64,000 nt of DNA from Rhynchopus sp. YZ270_cl-10 (Eukaryota > Euglenozoa > Diplonemea > Diplonemida > Diplonemidae), in the NCBI GenBank assembly GCA_964035575.1, contig OZ037836.1, positions 1,116,001 to 1,180,000 on the forward strand. The letters run 5' to 3'. Numbering within the stretch: position 1 is the first letter of the stretch; each line of letters opens with the position of its first letter. Positions 10,095 through 20,532 of the stretch are shown piece after piece. The notes below the pieces were generated by a model that saw nothing but the letters and a program-made list of their open reading frames with translations, was not told where the DNA came from and ran no database searches. A program made the translations under genes and the position numbers.

Positions 10095-11693
10095 TTAGTT
10101 CGCGCATCCGATAAACAGCTTATCCGCAAACCCTGGGTCGATTTCACGCGCTACTTGGAAGAGAGCCTCACAGAGATCGTCATGCAGGTTCTCCTTGCAT
10201 TTGAGACTCCGCGTGAAGTATGTGTTCGGGCCGACGAAGGCAAGCCGCAGAAAGCTGACGTCATGCCTCATGATCTTCGATTTGAACGAAAACGACGTGA
10301 ATTTGTCAATGTAGTAATGGTCGCAGGAATGCATCACGGTGCTGGCCAGAAACGCGTTGGTCACCTCCGGTGTCCATCCGGGACGCAGCTTCTTGATGAT
10401 GACCCGCGAGGCCATGATGATGTTGTGTGCTGTAGAGTTTCTTGCGGCAAGATGGATGAATTTGTTTGCTGCCTCGTGGTCTGCGTGGCTTTGCCCGGTG
10501 GGGCGTGCACAGTGATGAATGGGAAGTCCTTGAGAGCCGTTGTGTGCCAGCATGTCAGCTATCACTGCAGCAGATCCCATTCCAATACCACCATAGGACC
10601 CAAACGCGGCAGCGTTGTTCATCCACTGTGTTATGTCGTTGCTTTCTTGCGCAAGGTCCCAGCGATCCGCAGGGTCGGTGGGGTTGATCAACTGCGCGGT
10701 TCCATTCGCCCACCAGTGGACATGAATGTGACCGTGGAACGAAATGATTGTGTTCGCAATGACAACTGCCTCCTCGATGTCGTCATCCTCCGGTCCAACA
10801 ACACGGTGCTCGCCAAGACCGTCCTCCATCAGAAGCGTCATGCCGAGAAACTCTTGTTTATCGTGGTCCAAATCGATGGTCACGTAGTTGATGTTAATCA
10901 CCGAGGTGTCTTGGAAGGGGAGACGCACATTTTCGAACCTCAAATGTCCCGTTTCAAAGTCCATCCAGGAGATCATGCAGGTGTTTACCATTGCTTGGTA
11001 CATCTCGCAGCGGGTAGTTCTTCTCTTCGGCGAGAACCGCCCGATGTGCGCATACCTCAAAAAGACGCGGAAAAAGATGTTCAAAGGGTACTCCACCCCA
11101 ATGGTCGCCTGGTTGTAGAGGTACGCGCCCAGCTGCATTCCGTAGTACGAAGCAGACCTGCGCATGGCATAGGTGATGTTCAACCCCTTCGGCACCCACC
11201 GTCTGTTCAGCATATCCTTCGCGAAGGTAGCGTCCGTTGTGTCCGGGGTTTTCCCCTGCAGTGTAACCTGGGTTGTCATGAAGGGCGCCTTCTCAAAAGG
11301 CTCGATTGGGACTGGTGTGAGATTGTTGTTCCAACAAAGAAGCAAAAACGCGCCCAAACGGTACATCGTGAGAAGCAGAGGAACGGAGAGGAATAGACGG
11401 CGGTACGATACCGTGGGGAAGGTGAGCAGCTTTTCGAGCCAAGGGAACGACCCGAAAAGGTTGCGGAAGTGTCCAGGGTATTCCCGGGGAAGCGCTGCAA
11501 GCTCGGCGCAGCCACAAAGCAGAAAGACAGTCTTCGCAAAATTCGTCATAATGCCACGCGGGTATGCGATGGCCACATCCTCGGACGTTGCACAAGCATA
11601 GGCAAAGGCGGGCAAATTCGGTCTCCACTGCATCCACACAAATGCACCAGCCCCTGCTGCGAAACCTACCCGATGGTCGAAGAAGTCCGACAT
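10095..11693 (-). CDS. Unrecognised 532-residue protein, probably membrane-anchored, copy A
   Basis: I do not recognise this family. The frame is open further upstream, but I choose the start MSDFFDHRVGF because the paralogue at 45,597-47,195 starts at the same methionine and the sequence above it is low complexity. Two hydrophobic stretches (about residues 51-69 and 98-121) could be membrane segments near the N-terminus. The rest looks soluble and is rich in histidine. H322 and H326, the H403/H406 pair, H414, H423 and H455/H459 are shared by both copies, whereas H320 and H324 are not. Such spaced histidines could bind a metal; a loose likeness to lipoxygenase histidine patterns is speculation only. 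Two intact copies differing mainly by substitutions suggest selection or recent duplication. The leucine-rich-repeat gene lies 348 bases upstream on the same strand. Confidence 0.75.
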   Translation of the reverse strand: MSDFFDHRVGFAAGAGAFVWMQWRPNLPAFAYACATSEDVAIAYPRGIMTNFAKTVFLLCGCAELAALPREYPGHFRNLFGSFPWLEKLLTFPTVSYRRLFLSVPLLLTMYRLGAFLLLCWNNNLTPVPIEPFEKAPFMTTQVTLQGKTPDTTDATFAKDMLNRRWVPKGLNITYAMRRSASYYGMQLGAYLYNQATIGVEYPLNIFFRVFLRYAHIGRFSPKRRTTRCEMYQAMVNTCMISWMDFETGHLRFENVRLPFQDTSVININYVTIDLDHDKQEFLGMTLLMEDGLGEHRVVGPEDDDIEEAVVIANTIISFHGHIHVHWWANGTAQLINPTDPADRWDLAQESNDITQWMNNAAAFGSYGGIGMGSAAVIADMLAHNGSQGLPIHHCARPTGQSHADHEAANKFIHLAARNSTAHNIIMASRVIIKKLRPGWTPEVTNAFLASTVMHSCDHYYIDKFTSFSFKSKIMRHDVSFLRLAFVGPNTYFTRSLKCKENLHDDLCEALFQVAREIDPGFADKLFIGCAN

Positions 11694-12041
11694 AGGAAAG
11701 GGGGGAAAGGAAAAAGGGAAAAAAAAGGAAAAAAAATAAAAAAAGGAGGAAATAAACTGGGTGTCAAGACAGCAACGCGCGGGGGGAGCGAAGAGTAGTG
11801 GGGGGGAAGAGGAGAAAAAGAAAAGAGTGTGTGTTTCGAGAGGGAAACAATGTGAAAAAGAAAAACAAATCTGCTGCGGGTGGGTGGAGAATGGTTGTGG
11901 GTGTGTTGAAAAAGTAGGTGTGGGTGGGTAGGGGCTTTGGGTTACGGTCAAGAATTTCCGAACCAGAGGACGCAAGCAGACATACTGCCAGAGACCCTCC
12001 ACCTCGGGGAGGTGCTGCCCTGCCACCAACACACCACGTCG
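11694..12041. other. Intergenic spacer conserved between module copies
   Basis: A purine-rich spacer (runs of GGAAAAAGGG) between the two minus-strand genes, conserved almost base for base at 47,196-47,543. It probably holds the promoter of the downstream 532-residue gene and the 3' end of the leucine-rich-repeat gene. I see no convincing TATA box or other named element. Confidence 0.5.
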
Positions 12042-13025
12042 TCATTGTGCGTGTCGACGTCGCTTCTGGCTTTGCTCGGGGGATTCGTCTCTGCTTCGTT
12101 TCGGACGTGCTTCAACCACAAGCTTCCTCAGCTTGCCGTTCCTCACTTCGTTAGACACAACACTGCTGCAGCCGGAAAGGTAAATGCTCGTCAACGAAGT
12201 GCAGCGCGTAGCAAAATACGTACTTCCAAAATGTACAGTCATATGCGTCACATTGCTGAGTGGAGATAAATCCAGGGTCGTTAAGCTGCTGCAGTTCTGT
12301 AGGAACCACGCACCAACCTTTGTCACGTTGCTGAATGGTGACAAATCCAGGGATGTTAAGCTTGTGCAGTTCCGAAGGAAGTACACATCAACCTGCGTCA
12401 CATTGCTGAGTGCTGATAAATCGACGTTGGTTAAGCTGCTGCATCCGCAAAGAAAGCTATGATGAATCCGCGTCACATTGCTGAATGGTGATATATCCAG
12501 GGTTGTTAAGCTCCTGCAGTTCTCAAGGAAGCTGTGACCAACCTGCGTAACATTGCTCAACCCAGAGAGGTCGATACTTGTCAACGAGGTGCAGTGGGAC
12601 AGGAACCTGTCTCCAATGTGAGTCACAATGGACTCAGCACTGAGATCAAGTCTCGTCAACGAAGTGCCTGACAAGAAGTCATTCGGAATGACAGTCGCAA
12701 CCTCCGCCTGCAGAAGCAAACACGCCACCTCAGGATCCTTCACACTCTTCAACTTCTCGGCTGTGATGTCGGTCACACCCAACGCATGAAGCTCTGCAAT
12801 GGCTTCTTGCTTCTTCGTCTTCGTGAGGATGATTGTGTCACCAGCACTCAGCTGCGTCATGTCCGCTCCTTCTCCCATCGCTTCGCCTCCGAAACTCATG
12901 CAAAAGCTGTCTTCAGGCAACCCCATTGCAGTCGCCACCTTCCGCCGCAAGCCCTCCACTGTGTCATCTGCACCCACCTCGACTGTGTGCTGATTCGCTC
13001 TGAAATCCTCGAAGTGCACGTCCAT
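12042..13025 (-). CDS. Ubiquitin-like plus leucine-rich-repeat protein, copy A (7 repeats)
   Basis: 327 residues from MDVHFEDFRANQHTVEV. The frame runs on upstream, but this methionine aligns with the starts of the two paralogues. Residues 1-70 look like a ubiquitin fold (DDTVEGLRRKVA, LPEDSF, LSAGDTIIL). A short linker (AELHALGVTDITAEKL...LLQAEVATVIP) leads into seven 25-residue BspA/Treponema-type leucine-rich repeats of the pattern CxSLTxLDLSxLSNVTxVGxxFL. The tail KRSRDESPEQSQKRRRHAQ is strongly basic and could be a nuclear localisation signal. Such repeats usually bind protein partners; the partner is unknown. There is no signal peptide or membrane segment, which argues against a surface antigen. 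Paralogues at 47,544-48,686 and 49,596-50,813 have 9 and 10 repeats. Confidence 0.85.
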   Translation of the reverse strand: MDVHFEDFRANQHTVEVGADDTVEGLRRKVATAMGLPEDSFCMSFGGEAMGEGADMTQLSAGDTIILTKTKKQEAIAELHALGVTDITAEKLKSVKDPEVACLLLQAEVATVIPNDFLSGTSLTRLDLSAESIVTHIGDRFLSHCTSLTSIDLSGLSNVTQVGHSFLENCRSLTTLDISPFSNVTRIHHSFLCGCSSLTNVDLSALSNVTQVDVYFLRNCTSLTSLDLSPFSNVTKVGAWFLQNCSSLTTLDLSPLSNVTHMTVHFGSTYFATRCTSLTSIYLSGCSSVVSNEVRNGKLRKLVVEARPKRSRDESPEQSQKRRRHAQ

Positions 13026-14244
13026 TTGTTTGTTGTGGTTTTGTGTTCTGATCTCTGTGTGTGGTGGTGGGGTGTGGAGGACAACAAGCCTCAGTCCTTT
13101 TTCAAGAACCTTGCCAAAAACTGTCTGGAGAAGGGTCCCTCTCCCCGACCCACAACCCACAACCCCCGACTTCAGATCTCTCACCTCTCCACCCCCTCTC
13201 CCTGAACCAGCGCCCTTCACAGACGTTCCCTCCTCACGAAAGCAAACCCACCTTCCCCTGCCCCTCTCACGCACCTTTACCTGCCCCGTTCTGCAGAAGA
13301 AACCCGCACAGCCTCCACGCTGTCTCCACCCACCCCACGCAAGGAAGAACGCGTAGGGTCCGGTTGGGGTCCTCTGCCCGTTTCGCAGTGTGGAGAGGCT
13401 AGTAGAGGAGCACACACTCTGCATCGCTAAGTTGGGCGGAGGACCTAAACTTGACTTGAAATACAGTGTCCCTTTGGTGCATAACTTGAAACCATGCAGT
13501 CCTACATCCATTTCGTGGCTTATATCCTAAAAAAGGGGTCTTGTGGGGTGATATCCTTTTTTCCTTTTTCAAATGAAAACTTGGTTGTTTAGTTTTGACA
13601 CCCGAGGATGTGCTCCACTATACAACCCTTTTTTTTGTTTTCTCGTCTCGAAACCTTTTGGGTGATGCGAGTACAGCATATAAAGTGGGAGTGATAGTGT
13701 GAACAACACCACTGGGATGTTGAACAACAGATATCATATCTTTCCACCAAAAATCTGTGAAAGAAACTAGAAAAGGGGGAGGGGGGAGGGAGGGGAAAGG
13801 TGAAGTTGATAGTGCAAGACAACACCCTAGGTATGACCTAGGAACTGAAGTCCCAAAGAAGGGGCTCTCGGAGCCCTCTCTCTCGGAGTGAAAAATAATA
13901 AAAAAAAAGAATCAAATGAAACCTGAATTATACAACGTGACAGTGTACCTTGGTACAATGACCAGGCTGTACCAGGGGTACACCCAACCGTGGTTTACCT
14001 ATCTGATAAAAAAAGAGGAAAAAAAAAATGAAACTTGGAATGCAAAGCTTGGGACTGTGTTCCTAAAGAAAGAGGAAGATGGCATTAGGATGAACCTAAG
14101 CTGTTGTGCTTTATCACTAAAAACTAAAAACAAAAAAGCAAAAAAGCAAAACAAAAACAAAAACGCAAAAAAAAAAAAAAAAGCAAAGACAATAGAAAGC
14201 TATCGCGAGGGGAAAGGGTGGGGGGTGGCTAAACAAAGTAGCTG
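13026..14244. other. Upstream flank of copy A and repeat-rich intergenic sequence
   Basis: No gene is supported. Homology to the second module copy stops near 13,070. The pyrimidine-rich 13,100-13,330 stretch gives long but overlapping open frames on both strands with no recognisable protein. Near 13,940 the sequence ACAGTGTACCTTGGTACAATGACC, also seen near 33,390, forms an imperfect palindrome. Confidence 0.5.
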
Positions 14245-14377
14245 GAAAGTGTCACTTCGTCGTTCCCTCACCCTTTCTTGTAGTTGTTTTGATGCGTTGA
14301 CGCTTCCACACACACTATCTCTCACCTGTTGGGTGGTGTTGCGGTGCACGGTTGGGTGAACGACGTTGACACTTTCC
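14245..14377. mobile_element. MITE (AAGTGTCAC ends), copy 2
   Basis: Inverted relative to 8,231-8,360, with ends GAAAGTGTCAC and GTTGACACTTTC. The interior is highly similar, including GATGCGTTGACGCTTCCACA. Confidence 0.7.
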
Positions 14378-15850
14378 GCTCACAAAAGTACTGTGCGTTA
14401 TAATTTTTTTTAAAAAAAGGGGAAATGGTTGGTTCTCTGGTATGCTCTGATTTTATGTGTGTGTTTTTTTTTTTGCCGAAGAAAGGCATTTTTTGCTTTA
14501 TTTTTAAAACAATCGGGAAAAAAAAAAAAAAAAAACACAACAACAAAACAAAAAGACAAAGCCATTGCAGGGAGGCGAGGTGATGGGGTGGGTCAATGAA
14601 AACAGTACCTAGCACGGACACTAAATGGGGTAAGGATGGGATGGGCAGGGGAATGGGGTACAGAGAACAAAAAAAAGGACAAATATTTTTTTTTCTGATG
14701 TTTTGATTTTAGACTGCTATCATAATAGCAGCCACGATGTTGAGAGGGTGTAAAGCGCAAAAAAAAAATTTAAGTTGTTATAGACAACAAAAGGTGTTGC
14801 CAGTTTTCAATGAGAGTTGCTATTTTTTTGCAGGGAAGGGGCGAGTAAAAAAAAATTCCTCCATTGAAGTATAGCAAGAACGTCCCACAACTATGAAAAG
14901 CGCAAAAAAGAAAAGGAAAAAAGAAAAAAAAAAAAAGAGAGAGAGAAAAGCACGCGTGAGCCTAAAAGCTATTTACTATTTAGGTTTTCAGAATAAAAAA
15001 AGAATTTACCTGTTTTTATAAAGGGGGAAGGTAAAATAAATTTACCTGTTTTTATATACGGGAAAAATAGGGGGGCAGGAAAAAAATACCTGCTTTTTTA
15101 TGAGAGGAATTTCAATCTTTGAGTGGCTCTGTGGTGTAAAAGCTGCATTTTTACACTGTACCCTAATTTTTTTTCGCCTGCGGCGCCATCAATATTATTT
15201 TTTTGCTCCGCAAAAAAATAGAGTTCCGAATATCTTCGCCTGCATTTTGCAGCCGAAAAATACAACTTTGACCAAAGCTGCAAAAAGGTCGGCGCACGTA
15301 GCGCGCCCGGGTTTGGGACCTTTTTGCATTTGGAGGGGGTGGTGGCCCAGAATCATAGTTACATTTTACCCTGTGAAGCAACTCACTGGTGGTAATGGCC
15401 AAAAATTGTATCAACCATGAACTTGTCCATTTTTTTCGAAATAACCCGCTACAGTGAGGTGAATGCTCGCAAAACCCTCTACAACCCGTCGGTAGATATA
15501 CAACCCCTACCCCCGCCAGAGGACAAATCCCCACAAAAACATAATGCCAAAAGTTACTGCAAACTAGATACTTGGCACTTCCCGAAAATTTAAGTGATGA
15601 AAAATTTGGCCATTTTTTTAAAGTGACCCCAACACAGGCTGGGATTGGCCCAAAAATGCAAGAAACACCGCTTTTGGGTGGTACCCTGCCTCGAAAATGT
15701 GAAAAATGGGAAAACCACAAGGTAATAAAAACAGGTAAATTTGTCTATTTAGGTTACTAGTAAGGAAAATCTGGAAAATAGGTACTATTTAGCCGCATGC
15801 GTGGAGAAAAGGTTCTAATATGCACCATCTTTCTTTTTATGGCGTATGTT
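14378..15850. repeat. Repeat mosaic without genes, including empty site of the GAGGTGATCC element
   Basis: Bases 14,450-14,790 match 386-459 joined to 985-1,400 and keep the uninterrupted TTTAA target at 14,503-14,507. At 15,150-15,300 lies one copy of the GGCGCC/GCGGAGC hairpin repeat. At 15,570-15,690 there is a diverged relative of the 2,860-2,990 repeat (AATTTAAGTG...AGTGACCCCA). No protein is supported. Confidence 0.6.
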
Positions 15851-16000
15851 CCACCTGATTTTGCCCCAAAAAAAAAACCGGCTTTTGGCCCTATCCGGTC
15901 TATCCTTGCCCTATCCGGCCATATCCGGGCCTATCCGGACCTATCCTGACCTATCCGCGCCTATCCGCGGGGTCGAAAAATCAGAAAAAAACTATTTTTG

Positions 16001-16235
16001 TACTGTGTACTGTGTACTGTGTACTGTGTACTGTGTACTGTGTACTGTGTACTGTGTACTGTGTACTGTGTACTGTGTACTGTGTACTGTGTACTGTGTA
16101 CTGTGTACTGTGTACTGTGTACTGTGTACTGTGTACTGTGTACTGTGTACTGTGTACTGTGTACTGTGTACTGTGTACTGTGTACTGTGTACTGTGTACT
16201 GTGTACTGTGTACTGTGTACTGTGTACTGTGTACT
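16001..16235. repeat. Heptamer satellite (TACTGTG)n, about 33 copies
   Basis: Essentially perfect tandem heptamer. On the opposite strand the unit is CACAGTA, one base from the CCCAGTA unit of the arrays at 16,967 and 21,150, so the left and right arrays of this element are imperfect inverted repeats of each other. Confidence 0.95.
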
Positions 16236-16331
16236 CCTTGTAGGGTTTTGTTGCCTTTTGGCACATGAATTTTGCGCCCAGTGTTGTGTTCACTGCTCTG
16301 AAGGTGCTGGCTCTCATCTACCGATGCATGG

Positions 16332-16392
16332 GTAAGTGACACAGCGTCTGACCCGCCATCTGTAATCTTCTGGTTTCAACACTGCCTTTCAG
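16332..16392 (+). other. Putative spliceosomal intron, 61 bases
   Basis: Donor GGGTAAGTGAC and a pyrimidine-rich end CACTGCCTTTCAG frame a 61-base segment ahead of the coding-like stretch at 16,399. The upstream frame MNFAPSVVFTALKVLALIYR (start 16,265) is hydrophobic and ends at the donor, but the joined frame does not run into the long downstream frame, so either the fragment is damaged or the exon assignment is wrong. Confidence 0.4.
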
Positions 16393-16398
16393 TTCCGC

Positions 16399-16958
16399 AT
16401 GCTGCATTCGCAGCGTCCCGAGCGTCTCACAACCTCTTATTATTCTTTGCCTGAGAAGGATGTGTTTGGACTCACTCAAACCCCGTTCATCACTCTTGTG
16501 CCAAAGAAAACATCGGACAAACAGTACAAGTTCACGAGCAAAGGGGTGGACCCCTCCCTCTGCGCGTATCGCACTAACGTAGCGAAGAAGATCCAGAGGT
16601 GTGCAGAACGTGATGCGGTCTATTTTCCGACAAAAAAGACGAAGGATAGTGCGCGTGACCAGTTGTTCAATGGTGTGCTAATTTCGTCGCAAGATTTTGC
16701 ACTGGAAGTTGAAGAACACTGCAAATGGTTCAACACAGATGAGGTTCGTCTCACAGTATTGATGTGCTCCACAACGGAAAGCCCTATCAAATATGAGAAG
16801 AGTGCTGAAGGACTCTGGGGGCATGCGGATGACAAACGATCATCTGCGGGGTGGAACAGCAGCCCGAAACTTCCACAGCCCAATCCGACTTCCTCTTCCA
16901 ACCCTTTGTCTTGGAGTTTGCGAAGAAGATTGCTGCCGAGAATGAAACAGATCTCTAA
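16399..16958 (+). pseudogene. Captured gene fragment, unknown product, frameshifted
   Basis: I do not recognise the product. From MLHSQRPERLTTSYYSLPEK to about residue 140 the composition is protein-like (FGLTQTPFITLVPKK, EEHCKWFNTDEVRL). Near 16,830 coding character switches to another frame, which reads EQQPETSTAQSDFLFQPF and then VLEFAKKIAAENETDL before a TAA at 16,956-16,958, only eight bases before the heptamer array starts. The first frame instead runs straight into the array. A single-base frameshift or an unrecognised intron explains this. Its place between two satellite arrays inside an inverted-repeat element suggests capture of a host gene's 3' end. Confidence 0.5.
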
Positions 16959-16966
16959 CGTAGCTA

Positions 16967-17736
16967 CCCAGTACCCAGTACCCAGTACCCAGTACCCAGT
17001 ACCCAGTACCCAGTACCCAGTACCCAGTACCCAGTACCCAGTACCCAGTACCCAGTACCCAGTACCCAGTACCCAGTACCCAGTACCCAGTACCCAGTAC
17101 CCAGTACCCAGTACCCAGTACCCAGTACCCAGTACCCAGTACCCAGTACCCAGTACCCAGTACCCAGTACCCAGTACCCAGTACCCAGTACCCAGTACCC
17201 AGTACCCAGTACCCAGTACCCAGTACCCAGTACCCAGTACCCAGTACCCAGTACCCAGTACCCAGTACCCAGTACCCAGTACCCAGTACCCAGTACCCAG
17301 TACCCAGTACCCAGTACCCAGTACCCAGTACCCAGTACCCAGTACCCAGTACCCAGTACCCAGTACCCAGTACCCAGTACCCAGTACCCAGTACCCAGTA
17401 CCCAGTACCCAGTACCCAGTACCCAGTACCCAGTACCCAGTACCCAGTACCCAGTACCCAGTACCCAGTACCCAGTACCCAGTACCCAGTACCCAGTACC
17501 CAGTACCCAGTACCCAGTACCCAGTACCCAGTACCCAGTACCCAGTACCCAGTACCCAGTACCCAGTACCCAGTACCCAGTACCCAGTACCCAGTACCCA
17601 GTACCCAGTACCCAGTACCCAGTACCCAGTACCCAGTACCCAGTACCCAGTACCCAGTACCCAGTACCCAGTACCCAGTACCCAGTACCCAGTACCCAGT
17701 ACCCAGTACCCAGTACCCAGTACCCAGTACCCAGTA
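16967..17736. repeat. Heptamer satellite (CCCAGTA)n, 110 copies
   Basis: 770 bases of uninterrupted CCCAGTA with no variant that I could see. It reads open in all frames because the unit contains no stop, so the long frame across it is not a gene. The same unit fills 21,150-22,430 in a different element. Confidence 0.95.
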
Positions 17737-17861
17737 TGGGAAAAATACGTGGGGTTTGGCCTGTACGGTCCTATCCGGCCATATCCGGGCCTATCCGGAC
17801 CTATCCGCGCCTATCCGGACCTATCCGGGCCTATCCGCGGGGTAAAAATCAGGTGGATGTT

Positions 17862-19047
17862 ATGCAAAACGTAGAAAAGAAAAGTAAAATGCTGGTAAAA
17901 GGGAAAAGGAAAAAAAAAGAAAAAGAAAAAAGAAAAAGAAAAGGGTCTAAGACGCACCCAAGCCTCTGATGTTTGCTTAGTTGCCACCTTCACATTTTTT
18001 TGGTTTTGCTAATCTGTAATTTTTTTTTTTGTATAGTATTTCACTGTAGTACTTTGTAAGTTGAGAGGTAGGTGCGCTTCTTTGTTGCGACTAACTCCTG
18101 TTAAAGCCTCACTACAAGGATAAAAAAATGTTTAAAAAAGGAATATTTTTCAAAAAAAAAATATTTTGATGTCGTTAGCAAACGGGTTAAGATGAAAGGT
18201 CTGGTTTCGGCAGTCTGCTCCAATCTATGGGGGGGTGGGGTGGATACCTGGGTGCATACGACGGTTAAGTAAATAACTTGACTTGTGGTTTCACCGTTGG
18301 TTTACAACGGTGAAACCACAAAATAAAACTACACGACAAGTCATTTACTTCACCGTCGTGCAGACACCTCCAAGGCGTATGCAGCATGTATGTTGATAAT
18401 ACTATGATGTCAAAAGCTATCTTCACCCACACAGGAAAAGAAGAAAAAAAAAAACGGAAATTGAAACCGCACTCCTACTTTTTCCTTTTGTTTCCCCATC
18501 CCCCGCAAACAATGAAGCAATAAAAAACAATAAAGACAAAAGGGAGAGGTTGTGGTGAAACGCACACACCTCGACCTGTCGGTGAAATGTGGCTCTACTC
18601 CAACCCGCCCCAGAATAGAAAAAAGGAAGGTAGGGGTACGGTGTTCAATTTCCTTTTTAGCATTGCATGGAATCAGAGAAAGGAACAAAGGGGGGAGGGT
18701 TTGTTAGTGGTACGTACCTGCTAGATGAATGTAAATATGTAGACACCCAAAGTGGATGCAGATGTAAACCCCCTCCGGACATTATTTACTAAATTGGGAG
18801 TAAATAATAAACGGTTTTACATTATTAAAACCGTTTATTTTTTACAATATAAATTAGTGAATAATTAGCGGGATAGTAAATAATACCCGTGAAGTAAATC
18901 ATAAGTGGAGGCAAATAATATCTGTGGAGGGGGCTTATCTTGAAGTACAAAGCACTCTTGTGACAGTGGACAAAAATAAAATAAAGAAAATAAAGAAATG
19001 GGGTGAAGATTGAAAATACTAAAAATAAAATAAAAAATAAAAACACA
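17862..19047. repeat. Segmental repeat (partner of 1,500-1,640 and 4,650-5,500)
   Basis: The first 140 bases continue the block interrupted by the 2-kb element. From 17,995 to about 18,925 it pairs with 4,650-5,500, including a palindromic mini-element at 18,257-18,360. No gene is supported. Confidence 0.8.
18257..18360. mobile_element. Palindromic MITE, copy of 4,841-4,944
   Basis: Same sequence and context as the first copy, with the left end changed to TACGACGGTTAAG while the right end keeps CACCGTCGTG. It was duplicated with its host block rather than inserted twice. Confidence 0.7.
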
Positions 19048-19521
19048 AAAATATTGGGTGATCTATGATTGTCTCCGTGAGACACGTAACAGGCTGTGAG
19101 AGCTTGTGAGAGTGTGTGAGAGCCTGTGACTTGTGAGAGCTTGTGGGGGTCTCTTTAGGATAAAATATGGGGGGAAAGGTCTTGTTTGGTTAATAGCGCC
19201 GAAAAAACGGCAGCGAGGTATGTGGTCATGAGGGCGAGACTGGGGAAACACAACACAAAAAATACTGATGAAGGTGGTGGTGAGATTTCCCCGTAACGTC
19301 CTCAACCAACCTTGCCGAAGCAAGTGGTAAGCAATAACGACAAAAGGGCACGTAGCAATAGATAAATGGTACACGCAAAAAAAAAATAGGGGTAAGTAGG
19401 CTAGTACCCAAGTTTCTAGTACCCATTTAGGATAATACCCAGTGGGTATTATCCTAAATTATTTGGGTATTATCCTAAATTAATTTGGGTATTATCCTAA
19501 ATTATTTTTGGGTACTGGGTA

Positions 19522-19641
19522 CCCAGGTACCCAGGTACCCAGGTACCCAGGTACCCAGGTACCCAGGTACCCAGGTACCCAGGTACCCAGGTACCCAGGT
19601 ACCCAGGTACCCAGGTACCCAGGTACCCAGGTACCCAGGTA
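19522..19641. repeat. Octamer array (CCCAGGTA)n, 15 copies
   Basis: Perfect tandem octamer, one inserted base away from the heptamer CCCAGTA that occupies the opposite arm of the same element. A few units of the same octamer occur at 9,865-9,890 and 35,040-35,060 in the related elements. Confidence 0.95.
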
Positions 19642-20532
19642 CCGGCACACTGGTGTACAAGGAAAAAAGTCGTGAAAGAGCAACCACAGCTCCACATGAC
19701 AAACACAAAAGTGTCCAGTCACGTGGGGCATTCATGCACTGAGGAGATAATGTTCCAACAATTTACAAGAAAGATTACTTAACCTACTGCTGGAAGTTGC
19801 CAGGTCGTAGTAACACACAAAGTGTGCCTCCGTTCGGGAAGACCGGATATTCTAGAGACCAAAAAGGCCTCAAGAATATCTTCCGGTTGTCAAGGTATAA
19901 CCGAGTGAACGGCCCAAGACCCCCGTGGAGAAGTTAAATGTTGTAATGCTATCAAGTAGAAACTGCGACCACTGTCTTACCCTCCTCAATGCATGGTGGT
20001 TGATGTCTTCCACAACAAATTTCCTGTACCCAGGTACCCAAATTCCCAGACCCACGCAGTGGCACATGACCGCCAAGTGTGAGTGACCCACACATGAGGG
20101 AATGCGACACTACGCAAAATTTACCACCAGACCCTGTCTTCGTGCACCTGAAGTACAACGCCGCAGACAGGCCAAACATGCGTTGGACTCAGAGGAATGC
20201 CCGCTGTGCAGGTATCAAACATGAGAACAACTCCCAGCAACAAGGGGCGCCTTTTGGCGGGCGTTGTTGAGGGTGTTTGGGGTGCAAAGTTTTCCACAAT
20301 TTTGATGCGCGGGTACAGAAGTGTTATCTTGTTCTTTCATCTCTAGGAAATGTAAATGTCAATCGCGTTTAACTACCACTAGGGCTTGTTCAGTGAACCC
20401 ACAAGGGGTCGAAGGGGGTTGGTTATCCCGTATCTATCAAAGGTTGTGTCGACCAGGCTAAACCACTATGTTACGCTGTACGTTGTTAAATCCGAAGAAA
20501 TAACACTTTAGCAGCCGCAGGAAGTTTGCTAA

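Larger units (their letters stand above)
15851..17856. mobile_element. 2-kb inverted-repeat element with gene fragment and heptamer arrays
   Basis: Ends CCACCTGATTTTGCCCC and GGGGTAAAAATCAGGTGG are inverted and flanked by the 5-base direct repeat ATGTT (15,846-15,850 and 17,857-17,861). The paralogous sequence at about 1,480-1,520 reads through with one ATGTT at 1,495-1,499, giving a clean empty site. Order inside: CCTATCCGG-type repeats, (TACTGTG)n, a gene fragment with a putative intron, (CCCAGTA)n, and more CCTATCCGG-type repeats. The 99-base element at 8,085-8,183 has the same ends. No transposase is visible, so it is non-autonomous. Confidence 0.85.

Noticed and set aside
10020-11396. 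Plus-strand frame of 458 codons over the 532-residue gene, and its 550-codon counterpart at 45,648-47,300
   Set aside because: Shadow of the minus-strand gene. The minus frame has domain-like composition and hydrophobic segments; the plus frame is rich in Arg, Val and His in the pattern expected of an antisense reading.
13030-13511. Upstream extension of the copy A repeat protein to 489 residues
   Set aside because: The extra residues are low complexity, not conserved in the paralogues, and the homologous start is MDVHFEDF at 13,025.
16967-17736. Telomeric or interstitial telomere repeat
   Set aside because: CCCAGTA does not match known telomere units such as CCCTAA or CCCTAAA, and the arrays sit inside inverted-repeat elements with target duplications, not at an end.
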